A stretch of DNA of 64,000 nt. Source: DATKJY01 sp964540105. Lineage in GTDB: Bacteria > Zixibacteria > MSB-5A5 > GN15 > FEB-12. The notes beneath the pieces are model-generated. The model was not told where the DNA came from. It saw only the letters and a program-made list of their open reading frames with translations, and ran no database searches. This document shows, piece by piece, positions 50,599-58,507 of this stretch. A program made the position numbers and the translations under genes. The stretch lies in assembly GCA_964540105.1 (NCBI GenBank), contig CAZILL010000003.1, forward strand, positions 1-64,000, written 5' to 3'. Positions within the stretch are counted from its first letter, which is position 1. Each line of letters starts with the position of its first letter.

Positions 50599-51176
50599 CG
50601 GTTTCCGAGCGTGCCGCGGCGAAGGGCTTTGAATGCTCGTATGCAGGCCATAAAGAGTTCTTCCGCCTTGGGGCGAAAGACCGAGGGGGATATTACCAGC
50701 TCGAAGATCACCAGTTCGCTGGAACCGTCGAAGTACGCGAACATGACATTGGGGAGGAAACGCTTCCTGCTGTCGACGTAGAACGCTGACAGCTCTTCGC
50801 CACTTCCCGAAAAGATCGAATCGACTGCGCTGATCTCGATATCGTCACCGTAGTGCTCTCTTAGCTGGGCTGTATCTCGGCACAAGACAGTGTCGAAAAC
50901 CGCTCCCCGAATCTTGTAGATATTCACGCCGAGAATCATGCTTGCCGAATCGTAGGAGTCGTTCTGGGGGATAAAGGCGAACGAATAGCCGTCGAGGGCC
51001 GCGCGCTCAGTGACCAGTTTCAGCGGCTTTGGGGCGGGGACGACATATCGATAAGATTCCCCTTCGTAGAAAGCAGTATTGCTGTCGACAACGGTGCGAG
51101 ATTCAGCGGCCAGGACTGCTGCGCCAAAAGGAACCAGCGCAGACAAGAGCAAGAAAACACCAAAGATCAGTCTCAT
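50595..51176 (-). CDS. Exported protein of unknown function
   Basis: I do not recognise this 193-residue protein. It has a clear signal peptide (LIFGVFLLLSALVPFGAAVL, cleavage near LAAE). The mature part is a mixed alpha/beta domain with SYRYVVPAPKPLKLVTERAA, YSFAFIPQNDSYDSASMILG and SELVIFELVISPSVFRPKAE, similar in feel to small periplasmic domains that sense stress, but without a recognisable family. It is one of few genes on this strand and converges on clpB with a 4-nt overlap. Confidence 0.75.
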   Translation of the reverse strand: MRLIFGVFLLLSALVPFGAAVLAAESRTVVDSNTAFYEGESYRYVVPAPKPLKLVTERAALDGYSFAFIPQNDSYDSASMILGVNIYKIRGAVFDTVLCRDTAQLREHYGDDIEISAVDSIFSGSGEELSAFYVDSRKRFLPNVMFAYFDGSSELVIFELVISPSVFRPKAEELFMACIRAFKALRRGTLGNR

Positions 51177-51400
51177 AGATCAATTATCGGTTGACACAAA
51201 GTCCTTCTTGAGATTCATCTTGTCCTTGAGAGAGAAGGTTTGAAAAAGCGCGCGCTTGTGCTTTTTGTCACTTGTGTTTGTCTCCAACGATTTCTATCTT
51301 AGCCCCTTGTTACAGGGGATACGGCTTTCCGAGTACCCCAATGGATTCTGGCAGAAGCAGAGAATTCTGACCCGTTAACATTTTGTGTTTCGAGGTGCTT

Positions 51401-52450
51401 ATGGCAGGAATTGTCGGATATGGTGCGCATTTGCCGCGACACCGGATCAAAGTCGAAGAGATTGCAAAAGTGTGGGGGATGGACGCCCAGAGCTATAAGA
51501 AGGGCCTGATGCTCAGAGAGAAATCTGTGCCACCGCCGGACATGGATACTATCACGCTATCGGTTGAAGCCGCGAGGAATGCTCTCCGCCGGGCGATGGT
51601 CGTCAATCCCCAGGAAATTGGCGCCATTTACATTGGCTCGGAATCGCATCCGTACGCGGTGAAACCGTCGGGAACGACAGTCGCCGAAGCGCTCGGAGCG
51701 ACACCGAATATCCATTGCGCGGATTTTGAATTCGCCTGCAAGGCCGGTTCGGAGGCGATGTTTGTCGCCTTGAGTCATGTCGAATCCGGCTTCATGAAAT
51801 ATGCCCTCGCGATCGCCGCAGATACATCGCAGGGAGCGCCGGCCGACGCACTCGAATTTTCAGCAGCAGCCGGAGCCGGGGCATTTATCATGGGGAAGGA
51901 TCATCTCATCGCCGAGTGTCTGTTTACGCACTCGTATATGACCGACATGCCCGATTTCTGGCGGAGAGAACACCAATTCTATCCTCAGCACGCCAATCGC
52001 TTCACTGGGGAAGAAGCGTACTTCGCACACACCAAGGGAGCGTCGAACGCGATCCTCGCCAAGGCCGGGATGAAGCCGAAGGATTTCAAGTACGCCGTGT
52101 TTCATCAGCCGAACGGGAAGTTTCCGCAAAGAGTGGCGCTGGATTTGGGCTTCACCCAGGAACAGATCAATCCAGGATGGTTGTCGCCAACACTTGGCAA
52201 TACGTATTCAGGGGCGTCGCCGATTGGGTTGACAGCCACGCTCGACGTGTGCAAGCCGGGGGAGATGGTGTTTATGTGTTCATACGGTTCCGGGGCGGGA
52301 TCGGATGCGTTCATTTGGAAAGTAACCAATCGGATCGATGAGGTTCGCGACAAAGCCGTTCGTACGAAGAAACTTCTCGAAGAGAATCTTACGTATGTCG
52401 ATTACGGCACCTACGCCAAGTACCGTCACAAAATCAGAAAGAACGATTAG
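51401..52450 (+). CDS. Hydroxymethylglutaryl-CoA synthase, archaeal type
   Basis: HMG-CoA synthase condenses acetyl-CoA with acetoacetyl-CoA. This 349-residue protein matches the archaeal branch: AGIVGYGAHLPRHRIKVEEI at the N-terminus, then IGAIYIGSESHPYAVKPSGT, the catalytic Cys 113 in FEFACKAGSEAM, DMPDFWRREHQFYPQHANRF and VFHQPNGKFPQRVA with the active-site His. GNTYSGASPIGL and FMCSYGSGAGSDAF are also family motifs. Bacterial MvaS differs in these. It heads a three-gene unit with thiolase and DUF35, the same order as in archaea. Confidence 0.94.
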   Translation: MAGIVGYGAHLPRHRIKVEEIAKVWGMDAQSYKKGLMLREKSVPPPDMDTITLSVEAARNALRRAMVVNPQEIGAIYIGSESHPYAVKPSGTTVAEALGATPNIHCADFEFACKAGSEAMFVALSHVESGFMKYALAIAADTSQGAPADALEFSAAAGAGAFIMGKDHLIAECLFTHSYMTDMPDFWRREHQFYPQHANRFTGEEAYFAHTKGASNAILAKAGMKPKDFKYAVFHQPNGKFPQRVALDLGFTQEQINPGWLSPTLGNTYSGASPIGLTATLDVCKPGEMVFMCSYGSGAGSDAFIWKVTNRIDEVRDKAVRTKKLLEENLTYVDYGTYAKYRHKIRKND

Positions 52451-52464
52451 GAGTGGTTTCATCT

Positions 52465-53625
52465 ATGAGAGAAGTTTGTGTTGTTGGCGTCGGTCTGAGC
52501 GAATGGGGCGAAGTCTGGCGCACGTCGCTACGCGACCTGTTCGTAGGCGCCGCGCTGAAAGCGATAAAGGGATCGGGTGTCGATCATATCGATTCAATGT
52601 ATGTGGGCTGTATGTCCGGCGGTCTTTTTGTCGGACAAGAGCACCTGGGTGCGCTCTTGTCAGACTATCTTGGCGTGCGCGGCATCCCGGCAGTGCGTGT
52701 CGAATCAGCGTGCGCTTCGGGAGGGATGGCCTTCCGGCAGGCGTTCATTGAAGTCGCCTCGGGAATCTCCGATATCGTTATGGCCTCGGGCGTCGAAAAG
52801 ATGACAGATTGTTCCGGGGATGAAGCGACTTATGCCTTGGCAACGGCGGCCGATCAGGAGTATGAAGTGTTTCATGGGGCGACATTCCCCGGTTTGTATG
52901 CGATGATGGCACACGCGCACATGGCGAAATACGGAACGACGCGCGAGATGCTTTCAGCCGTGGCGGTGAAGAATCATCGGAACGGGAGCAAGAATCCTGT
53001 GGCTCAATATCCGTTTGAAGTGACCCCCGAGCAGGTTTCCAGTTCGGTAATGATCGCCGATCCACTGCGAGTGCTTGACTGTTCGCCGATTACCGATGGC
53101 GCGGCGGCGGTGATCGTTACGACGCTCGAGGTTGCCAAGAAACTGGGCAAGCCGTACGTGAGAGTTACCGGTTCGGCAATTGGGACGGATGCGATGGCGC
53201 TGGCGCAGCGCAATGACTTTACGACCATCAAAGCGGCCACGATTGCATCGGCGAGGGCGCTGAAGATGGCGGGGAAGAAGATAGAAGACATTCAGTTTGC
53301 CGAAATACACGACTGCTTCACCATAGCTGAGATCATTCTGGGTGAGTCGATCGGCAAGTTTGCTCCAGGGAAGGCGGGGCAGGCGGCACTCGCCGGCGAG
53401 ACCTCGCTGGAAGGGAAGTTCCCGATCAACTCTTCGGGTGGCCTCAAGTCCAAAGGGCACCCGGTCGGGGCAACTGGTATCGCACAGATCATCGAGCTGT
53501 ACAAGCAGCTCACTGGTCAGGCCGAGAACAATCGACAGATTCCGAAATCGCCGAAGATCGGGATGGCCCAGAACATGGGTGGATCGGGAGCATCGTCGGT
53601 AGTGCATATTCTGGAGGTGGCGTGA
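52465..53625 (+). CDS. Acetyl-CoA acetyltransferase (thiolase), archaeal/SCP2-like type
   Basis: This 386-residue thiolase has nucleophile Cys 83 in VESACASGGMAFRQAF, ASGVEKMTD, EIHDCFTIAEI (with the NEAF-site replaced by HDCF as in SCP2-like thiolases) and SSGGLKSKGHPVGATG near the C-terminus with the catalytic His. In archaea such a thiolase is fused functionally to HMG-CoA synthase: acetoacetyl-CoA is passed on directly. It starts 14 nt after the synthase and overlaps the DUF35 gene. Confidence 0.94.
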   Translation: MREVCVVGVGLSEWGEVWRTSLRDLFVGAALKAIKGSGVDHIDSMYVGCMSGGLFVGQEHLGALLSDYLGVRGIPAVRVESACASGGMAFRQAFIEVASGISDIVMASGVEKMTDCSGDEATYALATAADQEYEVFHGATFPGLYAMMAHAHMAKYGTTREMLSAVAVKNHRNGSKNPVAQYPFEVTPEQVSSSVMIADPLRVLDCSPITDGAAAVIVTTLEVAKKLGKPYVRVTGSAIGTDAMALAQRNDFTTIKAATIASARALKMAGKKIEDIQFAEIHDCFTIAEIILGESIGKFAPGKAGQAALAGETSLEGKFPINSSGGLKSKGHPVGATGIAQIIELYKQLTGQAENNRQIPKSPKIGMAQNMGGSGASSVVHILEVA

Positions 53626-54026
53626 TGACTATGTTCAGCTCTCGCAATTGGCGCGAATACCCTCAGCGGTATCGCATGGAGGGAGTGAAGTTCAAGAAGA
53701 GCGGCAAGACCTACTTCCCGCCGCGCCTTGTCGATCCTGAAACCGGGGATACCGAATTCGAGAAGGTCACCCTTCCAGAAACCGGCAAGGTCCTCACGTA
53801 TACAGTGATTCGCACAGCTCCGGCGCAATGGAAGGATATGGCTCCATACGGGTTGGCAATCGCCGAGCTTACGGATGGCACGCGCGTGATGGCCCAGATG
53901 ACCGATTGCGATGTTGAGAAGATCACAATCGGGATGGAGGTGCGTCTGGAGTTTCGGAGGGTCCAGAGCGAAGGGGACCACGGAGTTCTCAGCTACGGAT
54001 ACAAATTCGTACCGAAGTGGTATTAG
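53625..54026 (+). CDS. DUF35 OB-fold protein with degenerate zinc ribbon
   Basis: DUF35 proteins bind thiolase and HMG-CoA synthase and hold the two enzymes together in archaea. The 133-residue protein has the zinc-ribbon linker GKTYFPPRLVDPETG and an OB fold (VLTYTVIRTAPAQWKDMAPY, IAELTDGTRVMAQMTD, GMEVRLEFRRVQ). The four cysteines of the usual ribbon, C-x2-C before GKxYFPPR and C-x2-C after it, are here Phe 23, Ser 26, Asp 37 and Thr 40. GGAGG lies 7 nt before the ATG, which overlaps the thiolase stop by 1 nt. Confidence 0.9.
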   Translation: MTMFSSRNWREYPQRYRMEGVKFKKSGKTYFPPRLVDPETGDTEFEKVTLPETGKVLTYTVIRTAPAQWKDMAPYGLAIAELTDGTRVMAQMTDCDVEKITIGMEVRLEFRRVQSEGDHGVLSYGYKFVPKWY

Positions 54027-54052
54027 TTAAGGACTGTTTCTGAGATTGTCGG

Positions 54053-54090
54053 AATTGGCGGCAGGCGTATAGTCTGTCGCCAATTCTTTT
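54053..54090 (+). terminator. Rho-independent terminator of the HMG-CoA synthase operon
   Basis: AATTGGCGGCAG and CTGTCGCCAATT form a 12-bp stem (one G-U pair) around a 9-nt loop, followed by CTTTT. It begins 27 nt after the DUF35 stop and lies between convergent genes. Confidence 0.8.
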
Positions 54091-54103
54091 CTGCTGTTTC
54101 GAC

Positions 54104-54415
54104 TTAACTCGTCATTGCGCGGCGACGACGCTTGACATGAGGCGTCGAAGCGATTTTCTGTTCATCCTTCAGTTGGCTGAACAGGAATGCCATAGACAAA
54201 TATGCGCATATTCCGAAGAGCGCCCAGTTTAGTCGGAACCAGGGGGTGACCCATGTCCATGATCGATCGATGAATGTGACAGCAATGGTCAGGGCAAAGC
54301 AGACAGAGAATCCGATCCAGCCGCCCGGAAAGTGCGTGAATCGACGCACAGCAAAGCCAAGAAGTATCCCGACTACGATTGAGATCACGTTATATTGGAT
54401 GAAAATGTCTGTCAT
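54104..54415 (-). CDS. Small three-helix membrane protein, unknown
   Basis: This 103-residue protein has three hydrophobic helices (NVISIVVGILLGFAVRRF, GWIGFSVCFALTIAVTFI and LNWALFGICAYLSMAFLF) and a basic C-terminal tail (VKRRRRAMTS). AGGAGCGAATCGAT precedes the ATG and is a good ribosome-binding site, which supports a real gene. No family is recognised. Confidence 0.65.
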   Translation of the reverse strand: MTDIFIQYNVISIVVGILLGFAVRRFTHFPGGWIGFSVCFALTIAVTFIDRSWTWVTPWFRLNWALFGICAYLSMAFLFSQLKDEQKIASTPHVKRRRRAMTS

Positions 54416-54516
54416 ATCGATTCGCTCCTAACGTCAAGAAGAGAATGCTTTGCACATTACGGAAATGTAGGCGACAACGGGGAAAGCGCAATCAAAAAGT
54501 AGGCGCATTGGTGCCA

Positions 54517-54615
54517 GGAAAGACCTACCCCCCGGCCCCCTTCCGACGCGGAAGGGGGAGCCCACAGCGTGGGAAAGACCTACCCCCCGACCCCATTCCG
54601 ACGCGGAAGGGGGAG
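54517..54615. repeat. Two direct copies of a 44-bp palindromic repeat
   Basis: Copies at 54517-54560 and 54572-54615 begin with GGAAAGACCTACCCCCC and end with GACGCGGAAGGGGGAG, differing at two positions. Each can fold as a hairpin of CCCCCTTCC and GGAAGGGGG around GACGC. The unit spacing is 55 bp. Downstream to about 54735 the strand stays very G-rich. This looks like a dispersed intergenic repeat rather than coding DNA; the whole 54416-54790 stretch holds no gene that I can support. Confidence 0.75.
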
Positions 54616-54791
54616 TAGAGAATCTGAGGCAATTGGCCCGGCGCTGGAGGGGGGACTGGCGGGTGGTAGTTGACGCAGAAATCGGTTCCTCGCTCAAAGG
54701 GGCGGGGAGGGGATCAGGGGGAGTTGGGGGTGATCTTGCGGGGCACGGTCGCTAGGTAGCGATACTTTACCGCCGGCGTAGCCTGAAGCCA

Positions 54792-54819
54792 TTGACAATG
54801 GCCTTGGGAACCGTATATT
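54792..54819 (+). promoter_or_regulatory. Sigma-70-type promoter for the 54841 gene
   Basis: A perfect TTGACA and TATATT are separated by 16 bp. The predicted start is about 15 nt before the ATG at 54841, and GAGGG lies between. Confidence 0.65.
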
Positions 54820-54840
54820 CAGTACTAGAGGGTCTAGGCA

Positions 54841-55455
54841 ATGCCGAAAGCAGGGGATAATCTGTCGATGTTCCGCGGTCCACAGAGTTTCTTGACAAGT
54901 GAAATGAAGCAAACGAATCTCAATTTGTTTCTTGCGAATACTTGCTTAGCCGCATTGATAATTTACTTGCTCGTTGATGACTACGGCAGAGTAGGGGCGG
55001 TCATCTTCCCGTCCGTATTGTTTGCTTCACTGCTGTTCCCATCCTGGAATCTTGTCAAGTTGTATCGCCGCGTTCAGGATGAAAGAATGCATCCGCTGGT
55101 GTCGAGTCTGAGCCGGTTCGGGGATCCAGCTGAAATCGGCAAGCGAGTCGATACCGAATTATCACAGGGTGGCGGCATTCGGATAGATTCGTTGCTACTT
55201 GGCGGGCCCTGGTTCTTATGGCGCCGTACTTTTGAGACAAGAATCTTGTTGGTGTCTGAACTTACATGGGTTTACAAAAAAGTGACAAAACGTTCCTTCA
55301 ATTTCATACCGATAGGAACTACATACAAACTAGTGTTTCATACGAAAACCGGATTGGGCGGCGAAGTCGGCATGAGCAAGGAGGGGAATGTAGACCGTGC
55401 GATTTCGGAATTGTACATTCGCAATCCAAACGCGAAGTATGGGTTCTCAGAGTGA
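54841..55455 (+). CDS. Membrane protein with C-terminal PH-like domain, unknown
   Basis: I recognise no firm family (possibly DUF6709-like). Two adjacent hydrophobic helices at about residues 27-68 (LNLFLANTCLAALIIYLLV, VGAVIFPSVLFASLLFPSW) precede a soluble domain with SSLSRFGDPAEIGKRVDTEL, GPWFLWRRTFETRILLVSE, LTWVYKKVTKRSFNFIPIG and TYKLVFHTKTG. The last part looks like a beta-rich PH-like fold. A strong promoter precedes it. It is followed by the cyclase-like gene 134 nt downstream in the same direction. The base composition is lower in GC than that of the neighbours. Confidence 0.7.
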   Translation: MPKAGDNLSMFRGPQSFLTSEMKQTNLNLFLANTCLAALIIYLLVDDYGRVGAVIFPSVLFASLLFPSWNLVKLYRRVQDERMHPLVSSLSRFGDPAEIGKRVDTELSQGGGIRIDSLLLGGPWFLWRRTFETRILLVSELTWVYKKVTKRSFNFIPIGTTYKLVFHTKTGLGGEVGMSKEGNVDRAISELYIRNPNAKYGFSE

Positions 55456-55589
55456 AACTTGAGAAAGGTAAGTAAGGTCCCTAGCGGAGAGTGCGTTGAA
55501 AGTAACCTGAGAAGTACCTGTTAGCCCAGAGGGGCTGAAGCATTTGATGTATTCGATCGGATGTGACCAACGACCTACAGCGATAACCA

Positions 55590-56423
55590 ATGCACCTGGT
55601 GAGCGATCCTTACTTCAAAGAAGGCGGTATTCCCGGATTGCGCCGGTCGGTTGTTGTCGTCGCCGATATCCTCGGATTCAAGGAGCTTAACAGAAAGGCA
55701 TTTGTTCGGGGGGAACAAGAATCGGAGCTTCGGAAGCTACACAGCTTTCTATCTTGCGAATACTCCCACCTTGATGATCCGAGCAAGATAAAGTGGAGAC
55801 TCAAAGTGCATTCCGACAACCTGATCTTGGGGTACCCGTTCTTGGGCGAGTCGGGCGAGTTTGAGTTTGCACAAGCTTGCTTTTCGATTGCTCATTATCA
55901 GCTTGGAATGGCCGCTGGTGGGTACTTTGTTCGTGGAGGCATTGGAGTAGGGGATCTGCATATTAGCGACACAATTGTCTATGGCAATATACTTGAAGAA
56001 ATCTCAAAGACGGAAAAGTCAGGCACTTCGCCGTGCGTAGTCCTCTTGGCTTCGGCCGCGCAATACGTTGCGACGATTGATACAATCCCACATCTAGATC
56101 GCATTCTAAGTACAGATCAAGGGCAGACATTCATCAATTACCTAGGCATTCTCGATATGAACGGTGACCCCACACGCCAGAAACTGGTACATGAGCACAA
56201 GGTCATCATTGAGCAACGGTTATTGGAGCTTCGCAAGGAGAATCACGACGATCCTGTTTCTGGCAAATTCACCTTGTTAATGGCAAAATGGCCATTGCTT
56301 CTTTGCGGGAAAGCTCATGCACACTCCGTCCTAGAAAAATACTACTGGTTGGCGGGTTACCACAATTCCTTCTGCAGAGTTTCTCAACACTTCAATCGAC
56401 CGGAATTCTTGGTTAGAACCTGA
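55590..56423 (+). CDS. Protein with a degenerate class III nucleotide-cyclase-like domain
   Basis: The first 160 residues resemble a class III cyclase: SVVVVADILGFKELN corresponds to strand 1 with metal-binding Asp 26, KVHSDNLILGYPF to the second metal Asp 76, and RGGIGVGDLHISDTIVYGNI (residues 115-134) to the GeVVxGxxxG region. The C-terminal 110 residues are not recognised (VHEHKVIIEQRLLELRKENH). No membrane helix is seen. The ribosome-binding site before ATG 55590 is weak. The assignment is by pattern only; it could be a catalytically inactive relative. Confidence 0.6.
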   Translation: MHLVSDPYFKEGGIPGLRRSVVVVADILGFKELNRKAFVRGEQESELRKLHSFLSCEYSHLDDPSKIKWRLKVHSDNLILGYPFLGESGEFEFAQACFSIAHYQLGMAAGGYFVRGGIGVGDLHISDTIVYGNILEEISKTEKSGTSPCVVLLASAAQYVATIDTIPHLDRILSTDQGQTFINYLGILDMNGDPTRQKLVHEHKVIIEQRLLELRKENHDDPVSGKFTLLMAKWPLLLCGKAHAHSVLEKYYWLAGYHNSFCRVSQHFNRPEFLVRT

Positions 56424-56504
56424 GCGATCTGTTTTGAGTTTCAGAATCTGTACGACGATGGGTCCCATATGCAATGGGGAAAACAGAGCGGTCAGGTTAC
56501 AATT

Positions 56505-56548
56505 CATACTGACGTAAGAACCAATACCTGACTGAACGCATCAGTATG
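56505..56548. promoter_or_regulatory. Interleaved inverted repeats upstream of the atuA-type operon
   Basis: CATACTGA at 56505-56512 pairs with TCAGTATG at 56541-56548. A second pair, GTCAGGT at 56491-56497 and ACCTGAC at 56526-56532, is interleaved with it. They lie about 70-120 bp upstream of the promoter. They could be regulator sites or alternative RNA folds, but there is no direct evidence. Confidence 0.35.
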
Positions 56549-56612
56549 CCCGAACTCGAATTTACACAAGGCGCTTGACAGAACCCTCTCGCCCTTGAAC
56601 TGAAGGTTGGGC

Positions 56613-56641
56613 TTTACAAATGGGGATGGGGCGGGTATATT
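56613..56641 (+). promoter_or_regulatory. Sigma-70-type promoter of the atuA-carboxylase operon
   Basis: TTTACA at 56613-56618 and TATATT at 56636-56641 are separated by 17 bp. The predicted start near 56648 leaves a leader of about 60 nt. Confidence 0.6.
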
Positions 56642-56708
56642 CGTTTTCCTCGGGTTGAATTGATGGTTCTACCTGTTGAGTGTCAAGAACTTAGGAAGGC
56701 GAATTGAT

Positions 56709-58505
56709 TTGAAGCGAACAGTACGAATCGGCAACGCAGGTGGCTATTGGGGGGACGATCTCTCGGCGCTCAAAAGGCAGTTGACAGGCGGCCCATTAGA
56801 CTATATCACGATGGATTTCCTGGCGGAGATCACCATGTCGATCCTCCAGCGCCAGCGTCAATCCAACTCCGAACTTGGTTACGCAGTAGATTTCCTGGAT
56901 CAACTTCAGGAGTGCCTGCCGTTGATCGTGAAGAAGAAGGTGCGCGTGATTTCGAACGCGGGGGGAATCAATCCGATCGGAATGGGGCGAAAGATCATCG
57001 AGATGGCACACAAGATGGGGCTCGATATCAAGGTCGGCATTGTCTATGGCGACGACATCGTGAACGACTTGTATGAACTTACGGCTGCCGGCGAGCGATT
57101 CACGAACATGGAAACAGGCGAAGACTTCTTCAAGGTTCGTTCCAGAATCACTTCGGCGAATATCTACCTGGGGGCGGAACCGGTGGTGAAGGCGCTCGAA
57201 GCCGGCTGCCAGATAGTTGTGACCGGGCGTGTAACCGATACCGGCATCACGCTGGCTCCGATGATCCACGAATTGGGGTGGGCCATGGATGACTGGGACA
57301 AGATGGCGGCAGGAGTCGTGGCTGGACATATCATCGAGTGCGGCGCACAGTCGACCGGCGGGAATATCACTGACTGGCAGGAAGTGAAGAGTTTCCACAA
57401 CATTGGCTACCCGATTATTGAAATGGAAACCAGCGGTGAGTTTGTAGTCACCAAGCACAAGAACACGGGCGGGATGGTGACCGAAAAGACGGTCAAAGAG
57501 CAACTCGTGTACGAGATGGGGGATCCGTCGAGCTATATTTCTCCCGACGGAGTGGCGAGGTTCGACACGATACAGCTGCGTCAGGAGTCAAAGGATCGAG
57601 TGAGAGTATTCGGTATCAAAGGACGACCGGAACCGGATTGTCTCAAGGTGTCGATGTCATTTGATGACGGTTGGAAATCTTCGGGTGAGGTGCTGGTGTG
57701 CGGACCGGATACGCAGCGAAAAGCGAAGACAATTGCTGATGTCTTCTGGCGGAAACTAAATCACTCGTACGAAGCGACCCACACCGCGATGATCGGGGCG
57801 GGATCGGTCTGGCCGGAGCCATTATCGCCATATGAACCGACGGAGATATTGCTTCGATTCGGCGTGCGAGATAAGTCGATTTCGAAAGTGAAAGACTTCG
57901 GGAAGGCGCTCTCGACCTTGATCCTGTCAGGACCAGCGGGGATGGCGGTGACCGCCAAGGGGCGACCGAAGCCAACTCAGGTGGTTGCCTATTGGCCGGC
58001 GCTTCTTCATCGGAGCCGGGTGAAGGCCAAGGTGCTGACGATCTCGACCTCGGGGGACGAGGACTTCCATGAAATCAATTTTCCCATCCGAATGCAGGCG
58101 CGCCCGATCGAAGAGAAGATTCGTGCCATGAGTGCACCGCGGCCACTTCGTGATAGAGGCAAGACACAGGAGATCCGTTTGCGCCAGATCTGCTATGCCC
58201 GATCGGGCGACAAAGGAGACACCTGTAATGTCGGAGTTCTGGCCCGATCGCCGCATATTTATGAGTGGATGTTGGCGAATCTCACGGTGCAGAAGGTGAA
58301 GAAGTTCTTTTCGGGGATAACGAAGGGGAAGGTGACGGTGTACCGTCTCGACAATCTGCACGGGCTGAATTTTCTGCTTGAAGAGACACTTGGCGGCGGG
58401 GGTACTAAATCATTGTTGCTTGACCCTCAAGGAAAGACCCTGGCACAGGCGCTTCTGGAAATGCCGGTACGAGTGCCATCCGCGCTGTTGAAGAATCTGG
58501 AGTGA
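56709..58505 (+). CDS. AtuA-like protein (DUF1446) with C-terminal ferredoxin-like domain
   Basis: This 598-residue protein belongs to the acyclic-terpene-utilisation AtuA family. The N-terminal domain (about residues 1-450) starts VRIGNAGGYWGDDLSALKRQ and has VRVISNAGGINPIGMGRKI, VGIVYGDDIVND, VTGRVTDTGITLAPMIHELG and ECGAQSTGGNITDW. The C-terminal 110 residues (LRQICYARSGDKGDTCNVGV, LNFLLEETLGGGG) are the AtuA-like domain. The biochemical role is not known; in Pseudomonas, AtuA is encoded with geranyl-CoA carboxylase. A TTG start at 56709 lies 9 nt after AGGAAGG. It heads the carboxylase operon. Confidence 0.9.
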   Translation: MKRTVRIGNAGGYWGDDLSALKRQLTGGPLDYITMDFLAEITMSILQRQRQSNSELGYAVDFLDQLQECLPLIVKKKVRVISNAGGINPIGMGRKIIEMAHKMGLDIKVGIVYGDDIVNDLYELTAAGERFTNMETGEDFFKVRSRITSANIYLGAEPVVKALEAGCQIVVTGRVTDTGITLAPMIHELGWAMDDWDKMAAGVVAGHIIECGAQSTGGNITDWQEVKSFHNIGYPIIEMETSGEFVVTKHKNTGGMVTEKTVKEQLVYEMGDPSSYISPDGVARFDTIQLRQESKDRVRVFGIKGRPEPDCLKVSMSFDDGWKSSGEVLVCGPDTQRKAKTIADVFWRKLNHSYEATHTAMIGAGSVWPEPLSPYEPTEILLRFGVRDKSISKVKDFGKALSTLILSGPAGMAVTAKGRPKPTQVVAYWPALLHRSRVKAKVLTISTSGDEDFHEINFPIRMQARPIEEKIRAMSAPRPLRDRGKTQEIRLRQICYARSGDKGDTCNVGVLARSPHIYEWMLANLTVQKVKKFFSGITKGKVTVYRLDNLHGLNFLLEETLGGGGTKSLLLDPQGKTLAQALLEMPVRVPSALLKNLE

Positions 58506-58507
58506 GC

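Noticed and set aside
54434..54912. Reverse-strand ORFs across the G-rich repeat region
   Set aside because: They translate the palindromic repeats and low-complexity G/C runs; no start signals or protein-like composition.
54841..56423. Naming the two-gene patch a Pycsar defence system
   Set aside because: The membrane protein shows no cyclic-nucleotide-binding or TIR domain and the cyclase assignment is by motif only; kept as a speculative finding.
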